Source of the DNA: JBGQAS01 sp963699305
GTDB taxonomy: Bacteria; Chloroflexota; Anaerolineae; Anaerolineales; Anaerolineaceae
DNA: 64,000 nucleotides
Direction of reading: 5' to 3'
Assembly (NCBI GenBank): GCA_963699305.1
Contig: OY969431.1
Coordinates: 310,001 to 374,000, forward strand
Part shown: one piece after another, positions 8,172 through 16,966 of the stretch
How the letters are laid out: each line of letters opens with the position of its first letter
How positions within the stretch are numbered: position 1 is the first letter of the stretch
Notes under the pieces: model-generated
The model's database searches: none
What the model was told of the DNA's origin: nothing
What the model saw: only the letters and a program-made list of their open reading frames with translations
Translations under genes and position numbers: made by a program

Positions 8172-9089
8172 ATGAAAAAAATCCTCATTATTGGATGTTT
8201 AGCGATCTTGCTTGCAGCGTGCCTGCCAGTGCAAACCACGCAGGATAGTGACGCGGAAATTGCGACCCGGGTTGCCCAGATTTTAACGACCTTCCCAACC
8301 TGGACGCCCCAGCCGACTAATGAACCGACCTCGACATCACAACCGACATCAACATTGCAGCCACCGACAGCAACCAGTGAAGTCACCAACACCCCGGTAG
8401 TCGTTGACGCCACAGCAACCGTGACGTTAAACTCCACACAGGCAGTTGCTGCAACACAGACGGCCGCGGTTGTGTTACCGACTGCCACCTTACAGGTGGG
8501 GGATCCGCGTTCCACGTTGGGTGCGCCTACCTGGACGGACCTGATGGATAAGAGCGACAATTGGCCGACCGGTACCAATACCTTCACCAGCATTGCATTT
8601 GGCAACGGTGAGCTGGAATTAACTGCGTTAACCGAAGTTTCCGGGTGGCGATTGAATGGTACCAGCCTGACGAACGCCTATATTGAAATGACCGGCAAGT
8701 TGGAATCGTGCTCCGGTTTAGATCGCTACGGGATCATTTTCCGCGTTCCAATCCTGAACGATGCTGATCAGGGTTATCTGTTCGGGATCACCTGTGATGG
8801 TCAATATTATTTGCTTAGCTACGATGGGAAAATAGGTGTCAATGGAACTACGACCGGACTGGTATGGTACACATCCAATGCTGCGATCGTTGCGGGTGCA
8901 AACAAAACCAATCGGATCGGTGTGCTCTTTAAGGGCACATCCATCAAGCTGTATGCGAACGGCGTTTTATTAAAAGAAATCACAGATTCGACTTTTTCAA
9001 AGGGTTATTTCGGGATTTTCGTTCGCAAGGAAGTTACTGATAAATTGAAAGCCAAGATCACGGAAATGGATTATTGGGTGATCCAATAA
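8172..9089 (+). CDS. Lipoprotein with Thr/Pro linker and beta-sandwich domain
   Basis: 305 aa. A signal peptide ends in lipobox LLAACLPV; a low-complexity Thr/Pro/Gln linker (residues about 40-110) leads to a C-terminal domain of about 185 residues. That domain (DNWPTG at its start, FGNGELELTA, GRYGIIFR-like DRYGIIFRVP, NRIGVLFKGTSIKLYANG, KGYFGIFVR) has the pattern of concanavalin-like/DUF1080 beta-sandwich domains that bind or hydrolyse glycans. The ligand cannot be told. Strong ribosome site AAGGAG before ATG 8172, cotranscribed with the kinase-like gene and ended by a strong terminator. Confidence 0.8.
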   Translation: MKKILIIGCLAILLAACLPVQTTQDSDAEIATRVAQILTTFPTWTPQPTNEPTSTSQPTSTLQPPTATSEVTNTPVVVDATATVTLNSTQAVAATQTAAVVLPTATLQVGDPRSTLGAPTWTDLMDKSDNWPTGTNTFTSIAFGNGELELTALTEVSGWRLNGTSLTNAYIEMTGKLESCSGLDRYGIIFRVPILNDADQGYLFGITCDGQYYLLSYDGKIGVNGTTTGLVWYTSNAAIVAGANKTNRIGVLFKGTSIKLYANGVLLKEITDSTFSKGYFGIFVRKEVTDKLKAKITEMDYWVIQ

Positions 9090-9104
9090 TATTTATGCAG
9101 ACCA

Positions 9105-9138
9105 AGCCCTGGGAAAATTCTCCCAGGGCTTATTTTTT
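9105..9138 (+). terminator. Intrinsic terminator
   Basis: A 10-bp stem AGCCCTGGGA / TCCCAGGGCT (9105-9114 with 9121-9130) followed by TATTTTTT. Confidence 0.9.
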
Positions 9139-9163
9139 AAGCGTTTTCCTATAAAATCAAGCC

Positions 9164-10000
9164 ATGTCTGGTGAAATCTATTTTGGCGACAATCTGAAAG
9201 TATTGCAATCGTTTCCAACAGAGAGCGTGGAATTGATCTATATCGATCCCCCATTCAATACCGGGCATTCTCAAAGGCGAACGCAAATCAAGACGATCCA
9301 GGCGGAAGTGGGAGACCGCACCGGGTACGCAGGGAAACGGTACACAACAGTAAGAGTTGGCACGAAAAATTATGGGGATGTGTTTGACGATTACCTGGCG
9401 TTCCTCGAACCACGGCTCGTGGAAGCGAAGCGGATTCTAAAACCCAACGGGAGCCTCTATTTCCATATCGATTATCGTGAGGCGCATTATTGCAAAATCC
9501 TGCTGGATGGTATTTTTGGACGTGAGCAATTTCTCAATGAAATCATTTGGGCGTACGACTATGGTGCGCGCACACGCAAGAAATGGCCACCCAAGCACGA
9601 TACTATTTTTTGGTATGCGAAGGATGTAAAAAACTATATCTTCCACTATGATGCCATCGACCGTATACCCTATATGACCCCCGGCCTGGTGGGGGCGGAA
9701 AAAGCCGCAATAGGAAAAATCCCAACCGATACCTGGTGGCATACGATCGTTGCAACCAATGGCAGGGAAAAGACCGGATATCCCACCCAAAAACCACTGG
9801 GTATCATCCGAAGGTTGATCCTGGCATCGTCGAACCCGGGTGGGACGGTACTTGATTTCTTTGCAGGCAGCGGAACGGTAGGCGCGGCATGCATTTCGCT
9901 GGACCGGAATTTCATCCTCGTGGATAACAATCCACAAGCCATGGAAGTGATGGAGAAGCGGTTTGCGGATTATCAAGAAATCGCCTGGTATCGAAAATGA
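9164..10000 (+). CDS. Solitary site-specific DNA methyltransferase (beta class, N6A/N4C)
   Basis: 278 aa enzyme of the N6_N4_Mtase family. Motif IV DPPFNTG comes first (residues about 28-34) and motif I FFAGSGTVGAA last (about 229-239), the beta-class order. TQKPL near residue 207 is motif X. The length is close to a minimal catalytic core and no obvious separate target-recognition domain is present. No restriction endonuclease is adjacent, so it is probably an orphan regulatory or phage-derived methyltransferase. No ribosome site precedes the ATG; a TATAAA box lies 9 bases upstream, suggesting a leaderless message. The stop overlaps the next gene by 4 bases. Confidence 0.9.
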   Translation: MSGEIYFGDNLKVLQSFPTESVELIYIDPPFNTGHSQRRTQIKTIQAEVGDRTGYAGKRYTTVRVGTKNYGDVFDDYLAFLEPRLVEAKRILKPNGSLYFHIDYREAHYCKILLDGIFGREQFLNEIIWAYDYGARTRKKWPPKHDTIFWYAKDVKNYIFHYDAIDRIPYMTPGLVGAEKAAIGKIPTDTWWHTIVATNGREKTGYPTQKPLGIIRRLILASSNPGGTVLDFFAGSGTVGAACISLDRNFILVDNNPQAMEVMEKRFADYQEIAWYRK

Positions 10001-10722
10001 TGAATATGCCATCTGCTACTGAAATCGTTGAAAGACTCCAAAGTAACGCCAACCCTAAGAATGTGGAAGGGATGCAACGCTATGGCATCCGCGGGGAGCA
10101 CATACTCGGGGTGAGCTTGTACGAAATCAGAGAGATGGCAAAAGGCATCCACGATCATGCGCTGGCATTTGAGTTGTGGAAAACAGGCATTCATGAAGCG
10201 CAGTTGATGGCGAGCATCGTGGATATCCCTGCCGAGACAACGCGTGAGCAATTGGAAGATTGGGTGAAAGATTTTGATTCTTGGGATGTCTGTGACCAGG
10301 TATGCACGAACCTGGTCGATATTTCACCGCATGCGATTGCCTGCATTCACGATTGGGCGAAGCGGGACGAGGAATTTGTGCGCAGAGCGGCTTTTGCGAC
10401 ACTGGCTGGGCTGGCGGTGCATAACAAGTCTCTGAAGGATGACGAATTCGAACAGTATTTTGAATTAATTACACAACACTGCAAAGATGAACGGAATTTT
10501 GTGCGAAAAGCAGTCAATTGGGCGCTCCGTAATATCGGTAAACGGAATATTAATCTTTGTAAACGCGCCATGGAAGTTGCAAAGCAGATCGATCAAATCG
10601 ACGACAAAACCGCGCATTGGATCGCCAAGGATGCATTGCGGGAATTGAAAGTCAAGATGAGAAAAGATGACGGTAGGATAAAAAGAAATAATGAAGAAGC
10701 AATTTCCCATCCTGGAATTTGA
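9997..10722 (+). CDS. AlkD-like DNA alkylation repair / HEAT-repeat protein
   Basis: 241 aa, all-helical protein of the DNA alkylation repair family (PF08713). The blocks EGMQRYGIRGEHILGVSL, DSWDVCDQVCTNL and WAKRDEEFVRRAAFATLAGL correspond to the repeated helical pairs of AlkD, which excise N3/N7-alkylated bases without base flipping. The DSWDxCD segment carries the Trp/Asp pair expected at the active cleft. It overlaps the methyltransferase by 4 bases (ATGA), so the two are translationally coupled, and its 3' end overlaps a broken nucleoside phosphorylase. Full length compared with the family. Confidence 0.85.
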   Translation: MMNMPSATEIVERLQSNANPKNVEGMQRYGIRGEHILGVSLYEIREMAKGIHDHALAFELWKTGIHEAQLMASIVDIPAETTREQLEDWVKDFDSWDVCDQVCTNLVDISPHAIACIHDWAKRDEEFVRRAAFATLAGLAVHNKSLKDDEFEQYFELITQHCKDERNFVRKAVNWALRNIGKRNINLCKRAMEVAKQIDQIDDKTAHWIAKDALRELKVKMRKDDGRIKRNNEEAISHPGI

Positions 10723-11452
10723 TGCTGACCGAAATGCAATCCTTAACCCCAAGCAACCAGGGTATGGAATCTCCTTTGCCTTGCATGGGAGTGATGTGCT
10801 TTTTCCAGGATGTCATCGAAAAATTACATAAACAAAAGAAACTGATCAAAATCGGTAAAACAATTTGTGAGTTGGGTACGCTTCCGGTTATTCCAGATCA
10901 CATAAAGGAAGCCGTGTATTTGTGATCCATGCAGGGTTAGGCGCTCCGCTTTCCGCAGGTCTGTTGGAAGAAATGATCCATTTGGAGCTAAACAGGTGGT
11001 CGTTTGCGGCGGGTGCGGAGTATTGAACAAGGACATTGCAGCGGGGCATCTGATCATACTCAACGGGGCTGTGAGCGGATGAGGGAACATCGTATCATTA
11101 CCTTACCGCCTGCAGGGAGGTAAACCCATCGCCTTCGATGACAAGGGCAATCGAGGATACGGTTCGAAAACACACGGATTACCTTATTTATCAGGGAAAA
11201 GCTGGACGACGGACGCATTGTTACCGTGAAACACCTGCAAAAAGGGAAGCCCGGATCAACGAAGGTTGTTTGGTGGTTGAAATGGAAGCGGCAGCGCTTT
11301 TTGCGGTGGCGAAATTTCGCGGGATGAAATTGGGACAAATCGTTTATGGAGGGGACCTGGTGATCCCAGATGGGTGGGAACACAGGAATTGGTACAAGCG
11401 AAAAGATATCCGCGAAAAACTCTTTTGGCTGGCAGTCGAAGCTTGCGTTTGA
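10691..11452 (+). pseudogene. Nucleoside phosphorylase, broken by many frameshifts
   Basis: A recognisable purine/uridine phosphorylase-type protein is spread over several frames: MKKQFPILEFDADRNAIL (frame from 10691), GVMCFFQDVIEKLHKQKK, VIHAGLGAPLSAGLLEE, KQVVVCGGCGVLNKDIAAG, SMTRAIEDTVRK, SWTTDALL and finally INEGCLVVEMEAAALFAVA to the stop at 11452. At least six changes of frame are needed to join them. The order is right and nothing large is missing, so the damage is small indels only. VVEMEAAA and the GGD loop are the family's substrate-binding motifs. Third gene of the methyltransferase/AlkD cluster. Either a decaying gene or a poorly resolved consensus. Confidence 0.85.
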
Positions 11453-11469
11453 AGGATAAATTTCAAGCG

Positions 11470-12396
11470 TCAGGAAGTTGTTTTATGGAACTTGCTCAAT
11501 TGCTGAACTTGTTCCACAGCGTGATAGGAAGAACGCACAAGCGGGGCACTCTCGACCCATTTGAAACCCATATCTAATCCTTTGGATTTTAATTCCGCAA
11601 ATTCTTCCAGCGTGTAGTAGCGCTCGATCGGCAAATGCCGGCGGCTGGGTTGAAGATATTGCCCGATGGTGAGGATATCCACACCCCACTCCTGCAGCAG
11701 GAGCATCATTTCCAGGACTTCATCCATGCGTTCACCCAGGCCCACCATGATGCCGGATTTGGTCAGTACAGAGGAATCCATTTGCCGGGCACCCTCCAGG
11801 ATGGCTTTCGACCATTCCAGCTTATCCTGCGGTTGCACCCTTCGAAAAAGGCTGGGGACGGTTTCCACGTTGTGGTTGAGTATCTCGGGGTGAGCATCCA
11901 TTATCAACTTCAGTGCTGCTTGATCCCCCTTGAAATCGGGGATGAGCACCTCGACCGAGCAACCGGGTGTGGTTGCGTGAATTAACCGGATCACCTCTGC
12001 GAAAATACCTGAGCCACCATCTGGGAGATCATCCCGATCGACGCTGGTGATAACCGCATGCTTCAATTCCATATTTTGACGGCCTGTGCCAGCCGCTCTG
12101 GTTCACTGCATCAACGGGTGAGGGTTTACCGCGCTTTATATCGCAGAAACCACAGGAACGGGTGCAGATATCCCCAAGGATCAGGAAGGTGGCAGTCCCG
12201 CACCCCAGCATTCCCCCATGTTGGGACAAAAAGCTTCCTCACACACGGTATGGAGTTCCTTACGCTGCATCAGTTCTTTCAGCCATTGCGCCGTTTCACC
12301 ACCGAAAGAACCAACCTTGATCCAATCCGGACGTCGGATGGGTCGGGTGTTGATCTTTTCGGGATCGACGCGGCTGCGTGACGATTGTACAGGCAT
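11470..12396 (-). pseudogene. lipA: Lipoyl synthase, interrupted by about three single-base indels
   Basis: Radical SAM enzyme inserting two sulfurs into protein-bound octanoyl groups. The N-terminal auxiliary-cluster motif CEEAFCPNMGECW is in the frame from ATG 12396; the radical SAM motif CTRSCGFCDI is in a second frame from about 12195; the C-terminal 200 residues (MELKHAVITSVDRDDLPDGG onward, with GIMVGLGE and the terminal PLVRSSYHA Arg-Ser-Ser-Tyr motif) are in a third frame from about 12072. Adding one base near 12195, 12108 and 12073 would give a full-length protein of about 309 aa. One site is an AAAA run. All catalytic motifs are intact, so a consensus error is likely. Confidence 0.88.
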
Positions 12397-12445
12397 GGAT
12401 TCTCCGCACCGATTATACCGCGAGGCGGTATGTTATACTGACGGC

Positions 12446-13114
12446 ATGCTGTACCTGGTGGGAACCCCCATTGGCAACCTCGGCGACATGTCGCAGCGCG
12501 CCATTGAGATACTCACGCATGTCGACCTAATCATCAGTGAAGATACCCGCAAGACGGGATTCCTGCTGAACCACTTTGGGATCAAAAAACCCCAGTTATC
12601 GTTCCGCGAAGACAATGAGGACCGGACATTACCGCGTGTGATGGAGACGCTGCGGCAGGGGAAAGAGATCGCCATGGTGACGGATGCGGGGATGCCGGGG
12701 ATCTCGGACCCGGGATTCATTCTTGTCAGGGCGGCACTCAAAGAAGAGATCCCAATCCAAGCTATACCCGGTGCTACCGCCTGTATTTTGGCTGTCGTGC
12801 TTTCCGGGTTGCCTGTTCACAGCTTCACATTCCGGGGATTTCCGCCGCACAAAGGTGGACCGCGGAAGCGCTTCCTGGAGATTGATAAAGAATCTCCACA
12901 CACCCTCATTTTTTATGAAAGCCCTTACCGGTTGAGAGTTTTCTTACAGGATGCATTGGAAATATACGGGGATCGGCGGGCAGCCGTTTGCAACGACCTG
13001 ACGAAGAAATTCGAACTGACCGATCGGGGTACTTTGAAAGAACTATCGGAAAAATTTCAATCCACCGAACCGCGCGGCGAGTACACGGTGGTAATCGAAG
13101 GAAAGATTTCCTAA
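12446..13114 (+). CDS. rsmI: 16S rRNA (cytidine1402-2'-O)-methyltransferase RsmI
   Basis: 222 aa member of the tetrapyrrole-methylase fold. It begins LYLVGTPIGNLGDMSQRA, the SAM/substrate loop typical of RsmI, followed by SEDTRKTGFLLNHF, VTDAGMPGISDPGF and IPGATACILAVVLSGLP. RsmI methylates the ribose of C1402 in helix 44 of 16S rRNA, in the decoding centre. The ATG at 12446 has no ribosome site but an extended -10 box (TGTTATACT, 12431-12439) ends 6 bases before it, so the message is probably leaderless. The reading frame could extend upstream to 12218 but that region overlaps lipA on the other strand. Confidence 0.93.
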   Translation: MLYLVGTPIGNLGDMSQRAIEILTHVDLIISEDTRKTGFLLNHFGIKKPQLSFREDNEDRTLPRVMETLRQGKEIAMVTDAGMPGISDPGFILVRAALKEEIPIQAIPGATACILAVVLSGLPVHSFTFRGFPPHKGGPRKRFLEIDKESPHTLIFYESPYRLRVFLQDALEIYGDRRAAVCNDLTKKFELTDRGTLKELSEKFQSTEPRGEYTVVIEGKIS

Positions 13115-13129
13115 TACGAGTCTGTATTA

Positions 13130-13876
13130 TTAAACGGGGGAAAACTTTGTATCAACGTCGTAATAATCTTCATTTTCGGCACGTTTCAGCTTTGATATCA
13201 CCCAGTATGTTGCTGGAGTCATCACTGCTTCGATGGTGCACTTAAAGATATAGTTGGTCAAAACCAGGCTGCCCCAAATCTCCCACGGGAAGACGTTGAA
13301 CAGACAGGCTATGGTGATAAAAATGACAGAATCAAACCCTTCACCCACCAGAGTACTTCCGATGGTGCGCACCCAAAGAAACTTTCCATGCGTTTTTACT
13401 TTCATGACCGCCAGCACAACCGAGTTGGAATATTCCCCCACCCAGTACGCCGCCAGGCTGGCAATGACGATACCTCCGGTGCTCATCCCGCCAAGGATGG
13501 AATCGAAAGCGCTTTGCCCTGCATAGTCCTGCCAGGCTGCCTCGCCGGGGAGTATTCGAACCAGCATCAGGATCAGCGAACTGAAACCAAGCAGGACAAA
13601 ACCCGTCCAAATGACTCGGCGGGAGCGTTTGAATCCATACACCTCGGTGAGCACATCCCCAAAGATGTAGCTGATGGGAAACAGCAATGTTCCGGCATCG
13701 AATGCCATGCGAACACCGATGAGGGAAAATCCCCAATCCACAATTTTGGCAGAGGAAGCGATGTTGCTGACGATCAATACCGTCACAAAAAGCGCCATCA
13801 CAAGATCGTAATATCGAAACGATCGGTCACCCTGGCTGGGGGGAGTGCTTCTGGAATTTGACTTTGGAGTGCTCAT
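13130..13876 (-). CDS. yhhQ: Queuosine precursor transporter (YhhQ/QPTR family)
   Basis: 248 aa with six hydrophobic segments. The block DAGTLLFPISYIFGDVLTEVYGF (residues about 60-83) and the later GEGFDSVIFITIACL are the family signatures. YhhQ proteins import preQ0/preQ1 or, in some lineages, queuine or queuosine. A tgt gene lies 4 kb away on the same strand, and none of the preQ0 synthesis genes is in the window, so a salvage role is plausible. It converges with rsmI (15 bases between stops) and diverges from rsmE. Confidence 0.9.
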   Translation of the reverse strand: MSTPKSNSRSTPPSQGDRSFRYYDLVMALFVTVLIVSNIASSAKIVDWGFSLIGVRMAFDAGTLLFPISYIFGDVLTEVYGFKRSRRVIWTGFVLLGFSSLILMLVRILPGEAAWQDYAGQSAFDSILGGMSTGGIVIASLAAYWVGEYSNSVVLAVMKVKTHGKFLWVRTIGSTLVGEGFDSVIFITIACLFNVFPWEIWGSLVLTNYIFKCTIEAVMTPATYWVISKLKRAENEDYYDVDTKFSPV

Positions 13877-13923
13877 ATATTTTTCTAAGTATAATCACTT
13901 ATTGAAGTAAACCTTGGAGAAAA

Positions 13924-14649
13924 ATGCACCGATTTTTTATCCCGCAAGATTGGATCAGCAGCGACCAGATCATTTTTCGAAATGAAACCGCCCGGCAGAT
14001 GAAACAGGTGCTGCGTTTGAACCCGGGGGATATGGTTGTTGCACTGGATAATTCGAACGCTGAACTGGATGTGGAAATCATACACATTGGAGAATGCATT
14101 GAAGGAAAAATCGTCTCACGACGAATTAATGAAAATGAACCAAAGATTCCCGTAACACTTATTTTTACCTTGAGCCATCGGGAGAAGGTGGAATGGATCC
14201 TGCAGAAATGCACGGAGATCGGCATCAGTGACTTTGTTCCGATGATCACCAGCCGCAGCCTGGTGCAGGATGTCGCCATGGTCGAACAAAAAAGGAATCG
14301 ATGGGAATCAATCATCCGCGAAGCCGCCGAACAATCCAGTAGGGGAAAGATACCGGGACTTGGAAATTGTCTAAAATTTTCGGATGTCATTCAACACAGT
14401 GAAACGTACGACTTGTCCTTATTGGCGTGGGAGGAAGAACGCACTCAAACCTTGCATTCAATTGCGAGGAAAAAGCAATTTACGCACGTCGGAATTCTGA
14501 TCGGTCCGGAAGGGGGATTCTCCTCTGACGAAGTGGCGATGGCAAAACGAGCGGAATGGGTTCCATTTTCGCTGGGCAGACGCATACTGCGCATGGAGAC
14601 CGCCGCGCTGGTAGCCAGCGCCCTGCTAATTTCAAAACTTGAGGAATAG
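13924..14649 (+). CDS. rsmE: 16S rRNA (uracil1498-N3)-methyltransferase RsmE
   Basis: 241 aa SPOUT-class methyltransferase. An N-terminal PUA-like domain (MHRFFIPQDW, RQMKQVLRLNPGDMVVALD) is followed by the trefoil-knot domain with KCTEIGISDFVPMIT, REAAEQSSRGKIP, LIGPEGGFSSDEV and LGRRILRMETAALVA. It methylates N3 of U1498 at the helix 44 / decoding-centre junction. ATG at 13924 with TTGGAG upstream; a TATAAT box lies at about 13888-13894. It ends two bases from the convergent rsmF gene. Confidence 0.95.
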   Translation: MHRFFIPQDWISSDQIIFRNETARQMKQVLRLNPGDMVVALDNSNAELDVEIIHIGECIEGKIVSRRINENEPKIPVTLIFTLSHREKVEWILQKCTEIGISDFVPMITSRSLVQDVAMVEQKRNRWESIIREAAEQSSRGKIPGLGNCLKFSDVIQHSETYDLSLLAWEEERTQTLHSIARKKQFTHVGILIGPEGGFSSDEVAMAKRAEWVPFSLGRRILRMETAALVASALLISKLEE

Positions 14650-14651
14650 GT

Positions 14652-16127
14652 TTACAGTACCCTGCGTGGGAGCAGATTCTTGATCCGCCCGGTGCTGCAT
14701 TTCCCCCGACCGAGGTTTTGACCTTGCGGAGTCCTTAAAAGGACGATGCGATCATCACGTGATGATGATACCGTCATGAGATTTTCACCACGCAACCAGA
14801 CTTGAGCCTGTGATTCATCAATGACCAGGAACCCTTTGGTGAAACGATCCCCAAAGCGCGCTGCAAATTCATGCGATATTGCATACCCCGATTCCACTTG
14901 TTCTGCAACCATCATCCCCAAGCTTTGAAACGGCAGGCGGGGGAAAAGCTGGAAGAATGCTTCCGGTATGGCGAATAGATATTGATTATGTTGATATATT
15001 GTCAAGTGTTGATCATTGAGCCAATCAGAAACAGCAAACCCATATTCATTACGTAGAAAATCTTCCAACGCACCCAGGGCATCACTCGATAGCTCGACCA
15101 GGTGTCGCGGGTCGTGGATGCGTTCGGGAAGCGGGGTAGTGGGAATGTCAATCGTGTCGATTTTTGTCAGCCGGGCAGCAAAGAATCCAGCTGTATGAAA
15201 AATTTGAGGCCATAAACGGGCAGCGTTGCCAACCGATTTGGAGAAAGGCATCCCTTGGTATTCAGCCAAGGCGTGTGCATCCTTGCCTAGGATATGTGAA
15301 AGATCGTCGATATGAAATGCTGCGGAATATTTATTAAGGAGTTGGTCGAGAACCAATTCATCCTCTTCCGGGGCGAGCGTGCAGGTGGAATACACCACCT
15401 GACCACCCACCTTGCAGGAAACCAAAGCGCTTTCGAGAAGGCATGCCTGTCTGCGGGAGAGGGTCGACCGTTCTTTTTCCGAGATAGGGCGCAGGGGATG
15501 GGCTTCGGTGGCGCGTAAACCCTCCATGCTGCAAGGGGCATCCAACAGCACTCGATCGTAATATTCGGGAAACCATGATCCAAATTTCTCTCCCGGAAAA
15601 CGTGTAACCGCCACGTTGGCAGCTCCCCAATTCTGCAGAACGATCCTCAATGCCTGGATGCGATCCGGACTGGAATCGTTGGCAACAGTCAAACCATGAT
15701 CGAGTGTCCGGCTGAGCAGTTGGGTAGTCTTCCCCCCGGGGGATGCTGCCATATCGAGGATCAACAGATCCTGTTGCGGAAAATCGAACAGCTCCACCGG
15801 CAGCATGGAGGATGCATCCTGAATATAGTAATATCCTAGTTTGTGTTCCACGGTCTGGCTCACCGGGGTGTCAGCGTTCAGGATGCGAAATCCCGTCGGA
15901 CAAAATGGGATAACCTCATCGTGCCAGCCATATCGTTTTACCCAGCGATGAAAATCCGTGAGGGTTGATTTAAGGGGATTGATCCGAATGGATGGGACGA
16001 GCGGTTTGTTCAGTTCATCCAATAGCAGTGAAAATTGCTGCGTTGAAAGTAAAGGACGCATACGTTCGAGGGATTCTGCGAATGTTACAGCGTAACTGAT
16101 TTGCACAGGTTTTTTTCGTTTGCTCAT
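14652..16127 (-). CDS. rsmF: 16S rRNA m5C methyltransferase, RsmF (NOP2/Sun) type
   Basis: About 491 aa. The N-terminal RNA-binding segment is followed by the SAM domain with MAASPGGKTTQLLSR, ANDSSPDRIQALR, and the two catalytic cysteines: DAPCSMEGLRATE and STCTLAPEEDE. The long C-terminal part ends in a PUA-like domain (KGFLVIDESQAQVWLRGENL, LLRTPQGQNLGRGK), which is the RsmF architecture; E. coli RsmF makes m5C1407 in helix 44. I use the ATG at 16127 (MSKRKKPV); the longer frame starts with TTG inside the upstream gene. It is the last gene of the tgt-rmt1-rmt2-rsmF operon, 14 bases after rmt2. The exact target base is inferred from the domain layout and the neighbourhood. Confidence 0.88.
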   Translation of the reverse strand: MSKRKKPVQISYAVTFAESLERMRPLLSTQQFSLLLDELNKPLVPSIRINPLKSTLTDFHRWVKRYGWHDEVIPFCPTGFRILNADTPVSQTVEHKLGYYYIQDASSMLPVELFDFPQQDLLILDMAASPGGKTTQLLSRTLDHGLTVANDSSPDRIQALRIVLQNWGAANVAVTRFPGEKFGSWFPEYYDRVLLDAPCSMEGLRATEAHPLRPISEKERSTLSRRQACLLESALVSCKVGGQVVYSTCTLAPEEDELVLDQLLNKYSAAFHIDDLSHILGKDAHALAEYQGMPFSKSVGNAARLWPQIFHTAGFFAARLTKIDTIDIPTTPLPERIHDPRHLVELSSDALGALEDFLRNEYGFAVSDWLNDQHLTIYQHNQYLFAIPEAFFQLFPRLPFQSLGMMVAEQVESGYAISHEFAARFGDRFTKGFLVIDESQAQVWLRGENLMTVSSSRDDRIVLLRTPQGQNLGRGKCSTGRIKNLLPRRVL

Positions 16128-16141
16128 GGGATTCCCAAAGG

Positions 16142-16966
16142 TTATTGCACATCTTTCTTGCGGATGCAAAAAACCATCTCCCCTCCAATTTCAAATTCAT
16201 TGACAGGCCAATGGTAATCCGTTATGACGTTTTCGACCAATGTGCGATGCTTCGCCTTAAGGTCATGCCGACCTGTGAGTGAAGCAGCTGGAAGCGTAAC
16301 CACCAACCAATCCACCGGCAATTTCTGCCATAACACCCGGCTGCATCCTGGCTGGCGCTGCTCCATACGATGTGCCTCCTTGAAGATGAAAGCAACACTT
16401 GCAACCGTTCGGGGAGGTTCAGCGATAATATCCCGGTGCAACGCAGTTGCTGCCATTTTCATCTCGGAAAAGAACTGGTTGAGAAGTTCGACGCGGGGTA
16501 AATGAATATCGTAAGCAGTATATGCAACGGACAAAGGCAATCCCATCCAGGGAAAAGCAAACGGATTCAGACCGCAGGCGAGATCGAGGATGGAACCGGG
16601 TACTCCGGTCACGGAAAATATATTTTTATAGAATTCGGTCAAAACCGGGATCCGCTCGCGCGTTGAAGCGTGGCTGGTCAGCATGGCCAGGCAAAAACTC
16701 TGAATGGCTTCCTGTGAATTTGATCGAAAGGCAAGCGACATTTCACGCGAAGCGGAGGGATAATCAGGGTCTCCAAGATACGGTGCAACGATGTGATGCA
16801 GTTTTTCCCGGACGATTTTGCGGATTATTTTGGGATCGTGCTCGCCCACTGAAATCTCCGATACAAGGCTGGCAATCGTCTCCAGCGGGATATGCATGCC
16901 ACGATATTTCCGTGAATCCAGGATCCCGGCTGCAAAATCCAACAGGCTAAGCTCGTGTTTTTTCAT
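16142..16966 (-). CDS. Divergent Rmt-family (FmrO-type) methyltransferase paralogue, rmt2
   Basis: 274 aa, clearly homologous to the gene just upstream: KYRGM near residue 20, REKLHHIV (53-60), HASTRERI (99-106), SAM motif SILDLACGLNPF (125-136), DIH (153-155). But the motifs forming the catalytic and target loops of the G1405 methyltransferases are altered: the LLLKTLPCLEQ block is FIFKEAHRMEQ (193-203) and the VSFPxxSLxGRxKGM loop is VTLPAASLTGRHDLK (223-237). The SAM pocket looks intact. It overlaps rmt1 by 4 bases (ATGA). It may methylate another base, act with rmt1 as a partner, or be a degenerate copy. Not a known resistance gene. Confidence 0.82.
   Translation of the reverse strand: MKKHELSLLDFAAGILDSRKYRGMHIPLETIASLVSEISVGEHDPKIIRKIVREKLHHIVAPYLGDPDYPSASREMSLAFRSNSQEAIQSFCLAMLTSHASTRERIPVLTEFYKNIFSVTGVPGSILDLACGLNPFAFPWMGLPLSVAYTAYDIHLPRVELLNQFFSEMKMAATALHRDIIAEPPRTVASVAFIFKEAHRMEQRQPGCSRVLWQKLPVDWLVVTLPAASLTGRHDLKAKHRTLVENVITDYHWPVNEFEIGGEMVFCIRKKDVQ

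Noticed and set aside
10691..12396. Selenocysteine recoding as the reason for broken genes near a selC locus
   Set aside because: The breaks are changes of frame, not in-frame TGA codons inside an otherwise open frame.
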